DNA of 64,000 nucleotides from Clavibacter phaseoli (GTDB taxonomy: Bacteria > Actinomycetota > Actinomycetes > Actinomycetales > Microbacteriaceae): NCBI RefSeq assembly GCF_021922925.1, contig NZ_CP040786.1:1550001-1614000 (forward strand), read 5' to 3'. Position 1 is the stretch's first letter, and each line of letters opens with the position of its first letter. The notes under the pieces were generated by a model. The model was not told the DNA's origin and made no database searches. It was given only the letters and a program-made list of their open reading frames with translations. Below, one piece after another: positions 17,072-26,371 of the stretch. Position numbers and translations under genes: made by a program.

Positions 17072-17647
17072 ATGGCCGCATCGTCCCCCACCGCAGGATC
17101 CCCGTTCGGCGACGCCGCCGACAGCGTGTGGCAGGCGATGGAGTCGCTCCGCGCGCGCTTCGACAAGCGCGACGGCGCTCCGACCGGGCACGGCGCCGGC
17201 CCGCATGACGTGCGCCACGCGGTCCTCGCGCTGCTCGCCGAGGAGCCCATGCACGGCTACCGCATCATCCACGAGATCGAGGAGCGCACGGCCGGCGCCT
17301 GGACGCCCAACGCCGGAGCGGTCTACCCGACGCTCCAGCTCCTCTCCGACGAGGGCCTCATCGCCGCCGAGACCACCGACGGGCGCAAGGTCTACGCGCT
17401 CACGGAGGCGGGCCGCGCCGCGGTCTCCCGCGACGGCATCACCGCGCCGTGGGCCGACGGCTCCGACGCGCACGGGCACGACGGCCACGACCGGCACGAC
17501 CGCTCCGCCCTCCCGAAGGCCGGCCTCTCGCTCGCCCAGGCCGCCGCGCAGGTCCAGCGCACGGGCACCGCGGCCCAGGTCGCCGAGGCCGTGACCGAGC
17601 TCGACGCGGCCCGCCGCCGCCTCTACGCGATCCTCGCCCGGGAGTGA
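17072..17647 (+). CDS. PadR family transcriptional regulator with His/Asp-rich insert
   Basis: 191 aa. After about 45 residues the PadR winged helix begins (VRHAVLALLAEEPMHGYRIIHEIEERT; about 47-113), including GAVYPTLQLLSDEGLI and RKVYALTEAG. A His/Asp-rich segment at about residues 131-144 has four histidines (134, 136, 139, 142), and a C-terminal helical dimerisation segment follows. The ATG has AAGGAG 6 nt upstream. A TATCGT hexamer at 17028-17033 could be its -10. It overlaps the ABC1 kinase gene by 4 nt, so the two are co-regulated. Its ligand is unknown; the histidines hint at metal. Confidence 0.88.
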   Translation: MAASSPTAGSPFGDAADSVWQAMESLRARFDKRDGAPTGHGAGPHDVRHAVLALLAEEPMHGYRIIHEIEERTAGAWTPNAGAVYPTLQLLSDEGLIAAETTDGRKVYALTEAGRAAVSRDGITAPWADGSDAHGHDGHDRHDRSALPKAGLSLAQAAAQVQRTGTAAQVAEAVTELDAARRRLYAILARE

Positions 17648-19365
17648 CCGCGGCCACGGCCGGCGCCCGTCCCGGGATGGATCCCGAGGCCGACGCCCCG
17701 GAGACGCGCGCCCGCTACCGCCGCATCCTCCGCTTCGCCGCCTGGAACCTCGCGGTCACGTGGTGGTACGAGCTCTTCCTCCCCCGTGTCGGCCTCCGCC
17801 GCATCGCCGACCGCACGCGCACCCGGCGCATGAAGCTCTTCGCCCGGCGCTTCCGCGTGCTCGCGGTGGAGCTCGGCGGCCTCATGATCAAGGTCGGCCA
17901 GTTCATGTCGTCGCGCCTCGACGTGCTGCCGCCCGAGATCACCGCGGAGCTCGAGGACCTGCAGGACGAGGTGCCCGCCGTCCCGTTCCCCGAGATCCGG
18001 GCGCTGGCGGAGCGCGAGCTGGGCATGCCGCTCGCCGCCGCCTTCGCGTGGGTCGACGAGACGCCCGTGGCCGCCGCGTCGCTCGGCCAGGCGCACCGGG
18101 CGATCCTCGGCCCCCTCGACGCCGCCGACACGGGCCTCACGGGCGCGGTCATCAAGGTCCAGCGCCCCGGCATCGACGACATCGTCCGCATCGACCTCGC
18201 CGCCCTCCGCCGCATCGGCGGGTGGCTCACGCACGTCCGGCTCGTGTCCGACCGCGTGGACGCGCCCGCGCTCGTCGAGGAGTTCGCCGAGACGAGCCTC
18301 GAGGAGATCGACTACCTGCACGAGGCGCGCAGCTCCGCCCGCTTCCAGGACATGTTCGCGGCCGACGACCGTGTGGCCGTCCCCGAGATCGTCTGGGAGC
18401 GCAGCACCCGGCGCGTGCTCACGCTCGAGGACGTCACCGCCATCAAGATCACCGACCATGCGGGGCTCCTCGCCGCGGGGATCGACCCCGTCGACGTCGC
18501 GCCCGTCTTCGCCGCCGTGATGTTCGACCAGCTCTTCGCCGACGGCTTCTTCCACGCGGATCCGCACCCCGGCAACGTGTTCGTCACGCCCGTGACCGAC
18601 GGCTCGGTCGAGCAGGGCTGGACGCTCACCTTCATCGACTTCGGGATGATGGGCGAGGTGCCGCCGAGCACCCGCAGGGGCCTGCGCAAGATGCTCATCG
18701 CCGCCGCGTCGCGCGACGGGAAGGGCCTCGTCGACGCGGCCCGCGACATCGGCGTGCTGCTCCCGTCCGCGGACACCACGCAGCTCGAGCTCGCCATGAC
18801 CCGCCTCTTCGCCCGCTTCGGCGGTCTCGGCTTCGCGGAGCTGCGGGAGGTGGATCCGCGGGAGTTCCGCGCCTTCGCGAACGAGTTCCAGGAGGTGGTG
18901 CGCACCCTGCCGTTCCAGCTGCCGGACGACTTCCTGCTCATCATCCGCGCCATGTCGCTCACCTCGGGCGTGTGCAGCGCGCTGGATCCCGCGTTCAACC
19001 TCTGGGACTCCGTCGAGCCGTACGCGCAGCGCCTCATCCGCGAGGAACGCGGCAACGTCGTGCGCGACCTCGGCACGCGCGTCTCCGACACGGCCGGCAC
19101 TCTCGCCCGCCTCCCGGGCCGCCTCGACGCCCTGCTCACGCGCATCGACGACGGCGCCCTCCCCATCAGCGATCCCACGCTCGAGCGCCGCGTCGGCGCC
19201 CTCGAGCGCACCCTCCGCCGCGCGGTCTCCGCGCTCGTCTTCGGCGGCCTCCTCGCCGGCGGCGTGCTCCTCCGCCCGGACGACGAGGCGCTCGGCACCG
19301 TGCTCCTGGTGGTCGCCGTCGTCCCCCTCGCGCAGGCGCTGCTCCCGGGCCGCCGCGGCCGCTGA
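17644..19365 (+). CDS. ABC1/AarF (UbiB) family atypical kinase
   Basis: 573 aa from a GTG overlapping the padR stop; an ATG at 17677 is an alternative. The ABC1 hallmarks are present: MIKVGQFMSSR (KxGQ motif, about residue 82), AAASLGQAHRA (Ala-rich nucleotide loop), IKVQRPG, EEIDYLHEA, FHADPHPGN and DFGMMGE. Two C-terminal hydrophobic segments (about 522-570) anchor it to the membrane. Members bind ATP and support isoprenoid quinone or lipid metabolism; the exact role in this group is unknown. In M. tuberculosis a homologue lies beside uvrD2, whereas here it sits apart with a PadR regulator. Confidence 0.9.
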   Translation: MTAATAGARPGMDPEADAPETRARYRRILRFAAWNLAVTWWYELFLPRVGLRRIADRTRTRRMKLFARRFRVLAVELGGLMIKVGQFMSSRLDVLPPEITAELEDLQDEVPAVPFPEIRALAERELGMPLAAAFAWVDETPVAAASLGQAHRAILGPLDAADTGLTGAVIKVQRPGIDDIVRIDLAALRRIGGWLTHVRLVSDRVDAPALVEEFAETSLEEIDYLHEARSSARFQDMFAADDRVAVPEIVWERSTRRVLTLEDVTAIKITDHAGLLAAGIDPVDVAPVFAAVMFDQLFADGFFHADPHPGNVFVTPVTDGSVEQGWTLTFIDFGMMGEVPPSTRRGLRKMLIAAASRDGKGLVDAARDIGVLLPSADTTQLELAMTRLFARFGGLGFAELREVDPREFRAFANEFQEVVRTLPFQLPDDFLLIIRAMSLTSGVCSALDPAFNLWDSVEPYAQRLIREERGNVVRDLGTRVSDTAGTLARLPGRLDALLTRIDDGALPISDPTLERRVGALERTLRRAVSALVFGGLLAGGVLLRPDDEALGTVLLVVAVVPLAQALLPGRRGR

Positions 19366-19483
19366 GACGGGGTCCGCCTGTCCGCTCGGTGTCGGTCGTG
19401 ACGCCGTGTGACGCCGCTTGAGGATCCGTCCCGGATCGCCCGCCTACGGTGAGCGCACCGACCCGACGGACCGAGGAGACACC

Positions 19484-20149
19484 ATGACCGACACCACCAT
19501 CCAGGCGCAGATCGCCGAGTTCGACCGCGGCTTCGCCGAGCAGATCGGCCCCGACCTGTCCGGCGTCTTCGCCGCGGAGCAGCGGGCCCTCCGCGAGGGC
19601 GGCGTCCCGGCTGGCGCGGTCTCCCCCGGCGACGCGCTCCCCGCCGCGACCCTCGTGGATCCCGACGGCGCGGAGGTCGACCTGCACGCGTCCCTCGGCT
19701 CCGGCCCCGCGGTGGTCGTGCTGTACCGCGGCGCCTGGTGCCCGTACTGCAACCTGACCCTCCGCCAGTACCAGGCCGAGCTGCTGCCCGCCCTGCGCGA
19801 CCGCGGCGCGACGCTCGTGGCCGTGAGCCCGCAGACGCCCGAGGGCAGCGCGCAGGCGGTCGCGGGCGGCGGGCTCGACTTCGCCGTGCTGTCGGATCCC
19901 TCCAACGCGTTCGTGCGCGCGCTCGGCCTCGTGACCGAGCCCACCCCCGAGGCCCGCGCGGCCCACGCCCAGCTCGGCTTCGACGTGGCGGACAGCAACG
20001 CCGACGGCACGGGCGACATCCCGTTCCCGACCGTGATCGTCGTGGACGCCGACCGACGCGTGAGCTTCGCCGACGTGCACGTCGACTACACGACGCGGAC
20101 CGAGGTGGCGGAGATCCTCGCGGCCGTCGACGCGCTGCCGGCCCGCTAG
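19484..20149 (+). CDS. Peroxiredoxin-like (AhpC/TSA, thioredoxin-fold) protein
   Basis: 221 aa from an ATG preceded by GAGGAG (5-nt spacer). A helical start of about 60 residues leads to a thioredoxin fold with VVLYRGAWCPYCN, a CxxC site at about residues 86-89. Typical AhpC/TSA-like stretches are LVAVSPQTPEG, FAVLSDPSN and PFPTVIVVDADR. It probably reduces peroxides or protein disulfides in the cytoplasm. The promoter is likely TACGGT at 19445-19450, giving a leader of about 27 nt. A strong hairpin follows downstream. Confidence 0.87.
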   Translation: MTDTTIQAQIAEFDRGFAEQIGPDLSGVFAAEQRALREGGVPAGAVSPGDALPAATLVDPDGAEVDLHASLGSGPAVVVLYRGAWCPYCNLTLRQYQAELLPALRDRGATLVAVSPQTPEGSAQAVAGGGLDFAVLSDPSNAFVRALGLVTEPTPEARAAHAQLGFDVADSNADGTGDIPFPTVIVVDADRRVSFADVHVDYTTRTEVAEILAAVDALPAR

Positions 20150-20179
20150 CGAGCGTCCTCGGGCGCGTCCGGGAACGCA

Positions 20180-20210
20180 GAAGGCCGGGTCTCCAGGAGA
20201 CCGGGCCTTC
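20180..20210 (+). terminator. Hairpin terminator after the peroxiredoxin-like gene
   Basis: Arms GAAGGCCGGGTCTCC and GGAGACCGGGCCTTC pair at 14 of 15 positions and are followed by ATCTTGTT. It may also end the tRNA transcript from the other strand. Confidence 0.8.
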
Positions 20211-20216
20211 ATCTTG

Positions 20217-20290
20217 TTGCGGGGGCAGGATTTGAACCTACGACCTCTGGGTTATGAGCCCAGCGAGCTACCGAACTGCTCCACCCCGCG
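20217..20290 (-). tRNA. Initiator tRNA-fMet (anticodon CAU)
   Basis: A 74-nt cloverleaf on the minus strand. The acceptor stem opens CGCGGGG, and its last position is an unpaired C1:A72, the hallmark of bacterial initiator tRNA. The anticodon stem has three consecutive G:C pairs (GGG-CTCATAA-CCC), with CAT at 20254-20256. The T-arm reads GTAGG-TTCAAAT-CCTGC. CCA is not encoded. A TAATGT -10 lies at 20302-20307. Confidence 0.96.
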
Positions 20291-20301
20291 CTACGAGGAA
20301 T

Positions 20302-20307
20302 ACATTA
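20302..20307 (-). promoter_or_regulatory. -10 element TAATGT of the initiator tRNA
   Basis: It lies 11 nt upstream of the mature 5' end, giving a very short leader. Confidence 0.55.
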
Positions 20308-20386
20308 CCAGACCTCCGGGGTGCTCATGACCACGTCGGCGGCTCCCGCACGATCCCGTCGACCGATCGCCGCTCCCCTGCACGAG

Positions 20387-20421
20387 GACGGCCCCGCCGG
20401 CACCCGCATCGCGGGGCCGTC
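20387..20421 (-). terminator. Hairpin terminator of the UPF0182 gene
   Basis: Perfect 11-bp arms GACGGCCCCGC / GCGGGGCCGTC with a 13-nt loop, just beyond the UPF0182 stop on the minus strand. No T-run. Confidence 0.6.
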
Positions 20422-20446
20422 GGGGCCGTCTGGTGAGGAGCCGGCG

Positions 20447-23398
20447 CTACTGCTGCTGGCTCAGCTCGTACGCGCGCTGCACGGCCTCGGTGAACCGCTG
20501 GTCCGCCTGCGCGGCGGCGACGAGGTCGCCGGACGCGTACGCGGCCTGCCGCTCCTGGAGCGCCGTGTTGGCCGCGTCGAGTGCCGCCTGCACGTCCTGC
20601 GCGGGAGCCGCGGCCGACGCCGACGGGCTGGGCGTGGGCGTGGATCCCGTGCCCCCGTCGGTCGAGCCGTCGGTGGACCCGTCACCCGTGCCGCCGTCGA
20701 CCGGCGTCGTGGGCACGACGTCCTCGTCCCCGGCGGTGGCACCCGAATCACCCTCGAAGATGCTGTCGAGGGCCGCGTCCAGCGTGTCCTCGAACGCGAT
20801 CTTGTCGCCGAACGCCACCAGCACCTTGCGCAGCAGCGGGTAGCTCGTGTCGCCCGTCGAGCGGACGTACACCGGCTGCACGTAGAGCAGGCCGCCGCCG
20901 ACCGGGAGGGTCAGCAGGTTGCCGCGCACCACGCTCGTGCGGCCGCCGCGCTCCAGCAGGTTGAGCTGGTTCGCCACGTTCGTGTCCGAGTTGAAGTTGT
21001 TCTGGATCTGCGTCGGCGCCGGGATGGTGTCGTCGTTCGGCAGCGTCAGGAGGCGCAGCTTCCCGTAGTCCGCCGCCTTCTCCCCCGCCACGTTGCCGGC
21101 GTCCGAGTCGACCCCGAGGTAGCCCGTGAGCACGCTCCGGGCCGTGTCCTGCGTGGCCGGCGGGATGAACGTCGAGTAGAGCGAGAACCTCGGCGAGTCC
21201 TGGCCCGGCATCTGCATGGTCAGGTAGTACGGCGGCTGGAGGCTGGCCGTCTGGCCCGGGTCCGTGGTGGCGGTCGGGTCGTTCGGCGTGGTCCAGAGGT
21301 CCTGGTTCGAGTAGATCGAGCCCGGGTCGGTCACGTGGTACTTGCCGAGGACCGCGCGCTGCACCTTGAACATGTCGGCCGGGAAGCGCAGGTGGCTCAT
21401 GAGCTCGCCCGAGATGTCCGCGATCGGCTTGAGGGTCGAGGGGAACACCTTCTGCCAGGTCTTGAGGATCGCGTCGTCGGTGTCCCATGCGTAGAGCGTG
21501 ACCTTGCCGTCGTAGGCGTCGACCGTGGCCTTGACCGAGTTGCGGATGTAGTTGATCCGGTCCGTCGGCACGAGCGGCTGCGTCTGCTGCGAGTCGGCGA
21601 TGAGGCTGCTCATGTCCTGGCGCTGCGAGTACGGGTACTGGTCGCTCGTCGTGTAGCCGTCGACGATCCAGACCACGCGGCCGTCGACCACGCTGGGGTA
21701 CGGGTCCTTGTCGATCGTGAGGTACGGCGCGACCTTGCCGACGCGCTCCGCGGGGTCGCGGTCGTAGAGGATCTGCGACTGGTCGTTGATCTGGTTGGCC
21801 AGGAAGATCTGCTCCGACTGGAACTTCAGCGCGTAGATGAGGCGCTTGAAGACGTTGTCGACCTTCGGCCCGCCGTCGCCCTGGAACGTCGTGTACGTCT
21901 CGTCCGCGCCGTCGACGCCGGACGGGTAGTCGAGCTCGACCTTGTCGCCGGACTCGGGCCCGCCGACGATCGAGTAGTCGGGCGAGTCCTCGCCGAAGTA
22001 CACGCGCGGCTCGAAGTCGCCGAGGTCGCCCGAGGCGGGGATCCCCGACTCGAGGAACACGGGCTGGCCGTCGGAGGTGCGCTGCGTGCCGTACGCCGCG
22101 ACGAGCGAGTAGCCGTGCGTGTAGACGAGGTGCTGGTTGACCCACGAGGTGCCCGTGTTGGTGGGGCTCAGCTCGCGGACCGCGACCACCGTGTCCTGCA
22201 CGCGGCCGTCGATGTCGTACCGGTCGACGTCGAGGTTGTCGCCGAACTGGTAGTACTGCCGGAACTGCTGCAGCTGGCTGAACGCGTCGCCCACGACCGC
22301 GGGGTCGAGGATGCGGATGTTCGCCGTGGTCGCGGCGTCCTCGCGGAGCGCGCCGGGCGTGGTGTCCGTGGTCGCGTCGTAGGGGATCTCCTCGATGTCC
22401 GCGAGGCCGTAGGCCTCGCGGGTCGCCTCGATGTTGCGCTCGTAGAACTGCGACTCGAGGGCGCGCTCGTTGGGCTCCACCTGGAAGCGCTGGACGATGG
22501 CCGGGTAGGCCGTGCCGATGAGGATGCTGGCCACGATGAGCCCCGCCGTGCCGATGATGGGCAGGCGCCAGCGGCCGATGGCCGCGGTGATGAGGAACAG
22601 CACCGCGACGACGGCGGCGATGCCCGCGAGGATCGTGCGGCCGGGGATGACCGCGTTCACGTCGGAGAACGCGGCTCCCGTGAACAGCCCGCCGTTGGCC
22701 GTGTTGACCACGGAGGAGTACTGGTCCAGCCAGATGCTCACGCCCTGCAGCAGGAAGTAGACGCCCGCGGTGATCGCGATCTGGATCCGGGAGCTCTTCG
22801 AGATGCGCACCTCGCGACCCGTGAACCGCACCGCGCCGTAGAGGTAGCTGGTGGCGAGCACGCCGAGCATGGAGATGATGACGACGGCCGAGGCGAAGCC
22901 GACGACCGCGTGGTAGAAGGGCAGCTCGAACATGTAGAAGGACACGTCGAGCCCGAACTGCGGGTCCGTCGTGCCGGAGGGCGTGCGGTTCAGCCACAGC
23001 AGCGTGCGCTGCCAGCCGCTCGACGCCGAGACGCCGGCGAAGAGGCCGAAGACCGCGGGGATCGCGAACATGGCCAGGCGGCGCAGCGGCTCGACGACCT
23101 GCTGGTAGCGGTCGAGCTGCGAGTTGAGCTTCGCGTAGACCGGCCGCGAGCGGTACGCGACCTGGATGCTGACGAACACCGGGATCGCCATGGCGAGGAA
23201 CCCGACGAGGAACAGCGCGATGCCCGCGCCCCACTGCGTGAGCAGCACGCCCAGGTAGCCCAGCTGGTCGTACCAGAGGACGTCGGCGTAGAAGCCGGCG
23301 AAGATGAAGAACGCGATCACCAGTGCGGCGATGATGGCCGCGGTGATGGCGAGCGGGGCTCGGCTCCGTCGGGCGGGCCGGGCGGATGTGCTAGTCAC
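20447..23398 (-). CDS. UPF0182 family membrane protein
   Basis: 983 aa, the usual size for this large actinobacterial/cyanobacterial family (Rv3193c in M. tuberculosis). Seven hydrophobic segments fill roughly residues 17-310. A large extracytoplasmic domain follows, with conserved blocks such as YGLADIEEIPYDA, GTSWVNQHLVYTHGY, FGEDSPDYSIVG, LKFQSEQIFLANQIN and RAVLGKYHVTDP. The tail (about 895-945) is a Gly/Asp/Ser/Thr/Pro-rich spacer followed by a helical end. The function is unknown. The GTG start has GAGG 7 nt upstream, and TAGGAT near 23436 may be the -10. It lies next to the PDZ protease, as in many actinobacteria. Confidence 0.93.
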   Translation of the reverse strand: MTSTSARPARRSRAPLAITAAIIAALVIAFFIFAGFYADVLWYDQLGYLGVLLTQWGAGIALFLVGFLAMAIPVFVSIQVAYRSRPVYAKLNSQLDRYQQVVEPLRRLAMFAIPAVFGLFAGVSASSGWQRTLLWLNRTPSGTTDPQFGLDVSFYMFELPFYHAVVGFASAVVIISMLGVLATSYLYGAVRFTGREVRISKSSRIQIAITAGVYFLLQGVSIWLDQYSSVVNTANGGLFTGAAFSDVNAVIPGRTILAGIAAVVAVLFLITAAIGRWRLPIIGTAGLIVASILIGTAYPAIVQRFQVEPNERALESQFYERNIEATREAYGLADIEEIPYDATTDTTPGALREDAATTANIRILDPAVVGDAFSQLQQFRQYYQFGDNLDVDRYDIDGRVQDTVVAVRELSPTNTGTSWVNQHLVYTHGYSLVAAYGTQRTSDGQPVFLESGIPASGDLGDFEPRVYFGEDSPDYSIVGGPESGDKVELDYPSGVDGADETYTTFQGDGGPKVDNVFKRLIYALKFQSEQIFLANQINDQSQILYDRDPAERVGKVAPYLTIDKDPYPSVVDGRVVWIVDGYTTSDQYPYSQRQDMSSLIADSQQTQPLVPTDRINYIRNSVKATVDAYDGKVTLYAWDTDDAILKTWQKVFPSTLKPIADISGELMSHLRFPADMFKVQRAVLGKYHVTDPGSIYSNQDLWTTPNDPTATTDPGQTASLQPPYYLTMQMPGQDSPRFSLYSTFIPPATQDTARSVLTGYLGVDSDAGNVAGEKAADYGKLRLLTLPNDDTIPAPTQIQNNFNSDTNVANQLNLLERGGRTSVVRGNLLTLPVGGGLLYVQPVYVRSTGDTSYPLLRKVLVAFGDKIAFEDTLDAALDSIFEGDSGATAGDEDVVPTTPVDGGTGDGSTDGSTDGGTGSTPTPSPSASAAAPAQDVQAALDAANTALQERQAAYASGDLVAAAQADQRFTEAVQRAYELSQQQ

Positions 23399-23525
23399 AG
23401 ATGTGCCTCAGAGTCGGGGACAGCGGAGCCCTCATCCTAGGCGGGGCGGTTGCCAGGGACCTGCGAGCGATCAGGGGTTCCCGTCTGGTAAGGGGGACCT
23501 CGCGTCGACCGGGCGGCCGCCGCCG

Positions 23526-24617
23526 TCAGCAGGTCGGCAGCGCGTCCAGGTCGCCGTCCGTCGAGATGGCGGCGAGCGCCGCGAGCGAGTCGTCGAGCGT
23601 CGAGACGGCGAAGACGCGGAGGCCGTCGGGGACGTGTCCGCGCACCTCGTCGCAGTTGTCGGTGGGCGCCAGGAAGTACTCGGCGCCCGCGCGCTCGGCG
23701 CCGAAGAGCTTCTGCCGGATCCCGCCGATGGGGCCGACGTCGCCCGCCGCGTCGATCGTGCCCGTGCCGGCGATGGCCTCGCCGCCGGTGAGCGAGCCCT
23801 CCTCGAGCTTGTCCATGATCCCGAGCGCGAACATCATGCCGGCGCTCGGACCGCCGACGTCGTCGAGCTGGATGTCGACCTCGAACGGGAACTCGTAGGA
23901 GGTCGAGGTCACGATGCCGATGACGGGGCGGCCCTGGTCCTCGGCGGGGGTCACCGCGACCGTGCTGTCCTGGCCGTCGCGCGTGATCCCGAAGGACAGC
24001 GCCGTGGTCGTCCCCGCGGCGGCGACGCGCGCCTGCAGGTCGGCGAGGTCGACCACGTCGGCGCCGTCGACCGTGCGGATCGCGTCGCCGGCGCGGAGGG
24101 GGCCGTCGGCCGGGGATCCCGCGAGGACGCTCTGGACCTGGAGCGTGCGCGGCACGTCGATGCCGAGCTCGGTGAGGGCCGCGGCGACGGCGTCCTGCTG
24201 CGAGTCGGTCATCTGGTCCTGGTTCTGGGCGTCGCGATCCTCGGCCGTCTGGCCCGCCGGGAACACCGCCTCCATGGGCACGACGCTCCGGCTCGGGTCG
24301 AGCCAGGCGGAGACGACCGCGAACCAGTCGGGGCGCTGCGCGGGGTTGCCGACGACGCTGACGGTGAGCATGTCGAGCCGGCCGTCGGTCGGGTACGTGG
24401 TGCGGTCGGGGATGGAGATGAGGGGACGCTCGGTGCCCTGGTGGTCGCTCGTGCCGAGGGTGTCGAACACGGGACCCGGCTGCTCGATGACGTACGGCGA
24501 CGGCATGAGGCCGAGCGCGAGGGCGAGCACGGCGCCCGTGCCGGCGAGCACGCGCCCGACCCGGCGGCGGCGCGGGGGCCGGGGTGCGCGGGGGGCGTGC
24601 TGGGCGAACAGGCTCAT
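23526..24617 (-). CDS. PDZ-containing Lon-type (S16) membrane protease, YlbL family
   Basis: 363 aa, starting at an ATG with GAGGAC upstream. After a basic stretch one hydrophobic anchor (about 21-40) places the rest outside the membrane. A PDZ domain (about 155-225; AGSPADGPLRAGDAI) is followed by a Lon-type proteolytic domain with the Ser-Lys dyad: GGPSAG (Ser258) and GGIRQKLFGAERAG (Lys303). There is no AAA domain. It cleaves unknown cell-envelope proteins. The upstream ylbL-DUF2342 divergent gap is 214 nt with -10-like hexamers for both directions (TAGGCT, minus, 24727-24732; TAGCGT, plus, 24767-24772). Confidence 0.93.
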   Translation of the reverse strand: MSLFAQHAPRAPRPPRRRRVGRVLAGTGAVLALALGLMPSPYVIEQPGPVFDTLGTSDHQGTERPLISIPDRTTYPTDGRLDMLTVSVVGNPAQRPDWFAVVSAWLDPSRSVVPMEAVFPAGQTAEDRDAQNQDQMTDSQQDAVAAALTELGIDVPRTLQVQSVLAGSPADGPLRAGDAIRTVDGADVVDLADLQARVAAAGTTTALSFGITRDGQDSTVAVTPAEDQGRPVIGIVTSTSYEFPFEVDIQLDDVGGPSAGMMFALGIMDKLEEGSLTGGEAIAGTGTIDAAGDVGPIGGIRQKLFGAERAGAEYFLAPTDNCDEVRGHVPDGLRVFAVSTLDDSLAALAAISTDGDLDALPTC

Positions 24618-24831
24618 CCGGATGTCCTCGCGGTCGGGGCGCGTCGGGCCGGGAGGAGGCCGGGCGACGGGCGTCGGGGCGGCCCTGCCGGCCGCTGTTC
24701 GCGGCGGGCGGAAGCCGCGACGGCCCAGCCTAGGCGAATGCGGATGGGTTTCCCGTGGGTGCGGGCTAGCGTGGTTCCACCGGCCGCGGCACCGCGATCC
24801 GGACCCCCTCGACCCACCCGGGAGACCCTCC

Positions 24832-26247
24832 ATGGCCGACGAGCCCACCCCGAACCCCGAGGACGAGTTCCGTCGCATGCTGGAGCGGTTCCTCGGCGCC
24901 GACGGGCAGATCGACCCGGACAAGCTCGCGGGCGCCGCGGGCCTGCCGCAGGACCCGGAGATGGTCCGCCAGCTCCTCGCGCAGCTGCAGGGCGCGCTCA
25001 GCAACACGGGTGACGGCGTCGACTGGAAGGTCGCCCGGGAGGGCGCCCGCCAGCTCGCCGCGGCCGAGCAGACGCAGGTCACGGCCGCCGCCTCCGCGCC
25101 CCTCGACCAGGCGTTCCAGGTCGCCGCGCTCTGGCTCGACGAGGTCACCTTCGTCAGCCAGCTCACGGTCGCCCCGCGCCTCATCACCCGCGCGCAGTGG
25201 ACCGAGCTCACCATGCCCGTGTGGACGCAGCTCGCCGAGCCCGTCGCGCTCAGCATCGCCGACTCCCTCACCGAGGTGCTCCAGCAGAACGCGCCCGAGG
25301 AGATGCAGGGCATGGTCGCGGGCGCCGGCCGCATGATGCGCAACCTCGGCGGCACGCTCTTCGCCATGCAGCTCGGCCAGGTCGTCGGGCAGCTGTCGAC
25401 CGAGGTGGTCTCGGGCGGCGACGTCGGCATCCCGCTCCTCGACGACCAGCAGGCCGCGCTCCTGCCGCAGAACGTCCAGGCGTTCGGCGAGGGGATCGAC
25501 GTCTCCGACGACCAGGTGCAGATCTACCTGGCCGTCCGCGAGCTCGCCCACGCGCGCCTCTTCCGCCACGCGCGCTGGCTGCGGCTGCAGCTCATCACCT
25601 CCATCACGGAGTTCGCGAAGGGCGTGCACATCGACACCGACCGGCTCGAGTCGCTCGCGGAGGGCTTCGACCCGTCGAACCCCGAGGAGCTCCGCCAGGC
25701 CATGGTCGACGGATCCCTCATCCCGCCCAAGACGGACGCGCAGCTCGCCGCCCTCGCGCGCCTCGAGACGATGCTCGCGCTCATCGAGGGCTGGGTGGAC
25801 GTGGTCACGGCCGCGGCCACCGTGCGCCTCCCCCGCGCGTCGGCGATCGCCGAGACCGTGCGTCGCCGCCGCGCGACGGGCGGTCCGGCCGAGTCCGCGT
25901 TCGCGACGCTCGTGGGCCTCGAGCTCCGGCCGCGTCGGCTGCGCGAGGCCGCGGCCATGTGGCAGGCGGTCTCCGACGGGGTCGGCGCCGAGCAGCGCGA
26001 CGCGCTGTGGTCGCACCCGGACGTGCTGCCCACCTCGGAGGACATCGACGCGCCGCACGCGCTCGTCGCCCGCCTCACCCAGGGCGAGCCCGAGCCCGAC
26101 GAGGTCGACCAGGCGCTCGAGGACCTGCTGAGCGGATCCGACGCGGGACGCCCCGTGGAGGACGGCCAGGGCCGCGCGACCGAGCCGGGCGAGACGCCGG
26201 GCGACGGTCCCGACGACGCGTCCGGGTCGGATCCGCGTCCCGTCTGA
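24832..26247 (+). CDS. DUF2342 family zinc-dependent metalloprotease-like protein
   Basis: 471 aa. The family is annotated as zinc-dependent metalloprotease-like or F420-associated hydrolase. The helical core and the RELAHARLFRHARWLRLQL segment (about residues 235-253) carry a His-containing motif in place of a classical HExxH. Other family blocks are PVALSIADSLTEVL, LFAMQLGQVVGQLS and EGWVDVVTAAA. The last 45 residues are acidic and disordered. The substrate is unknown. It is divergent from the PDZ protease, as in M. tuberculosis Rv3194c/Rv3195. The next gene on the strand is the ThiF-like protein, 124 nt away. Confidence 0.88.
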   Translation: MADEPTPNPEDEFRRMLERFLGADGQIDPDKLAGAAGLPQDPEMVRQLLAQLQGALSNTGDGVDWKVAREGARQLAAAEQTQVTAAASAPLDQAFQVAALWLDEVTFVSQLTVAPRLITRAQWTELTMPVWTQLAEPVALSIADSLTEVLQQNAPEEMQGMVAGAGRMMRNLGGTLFAMQLGQVVGQLSTEVVSGGDVGIPLLDDQQAALLPQNVQAFGEGIDVSDDQVQIYLAVRELAHARLFRHARWLRLQLITSITEFAKGVHIDTDRLESLAEGFDPSNPEELRQAMVDGSLIPPKTDAQLAALARLETMLALIEGWVDVVTAAATVRLPRASAIAETVRRRRATGGPAESAFATLVGLELRPRRLREAAAMWQAVSDGVGAEQRDALWSHPDVLPTSEDIDAPHALVARLTQGEPEPDEVDQALEDLLSGSDAGRPVEDGQGRATEPGETPGDGPDDASGSDPRPV

Positions 26248-26276
26248 CGCGCTCCCCGCCTCCCCCCGCCGGGCCG

Positions 26277-26304
26277 GCGCCGCACGCGCGGCGCCGCACG
26301 CGCG
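26277..26304. repeat. 14-bp tandem duplication GCGCCGCACGCGCG
   Basis: Two exact copies lie in the gap between the DUF2342 and ThiF-like genes, followed by a partial third copy. The Gly-Cys palindromic character could form a hairpin that ends the DUF2342 transcript. Confidence 0.6.
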
Positions 26305-26371
26305 GCGCCGCGCCCGGCGGCCTGTGGACGCGGCCGGCGGGCGGTCGGCGCCTCGGGCACTCTCCGCGCCC

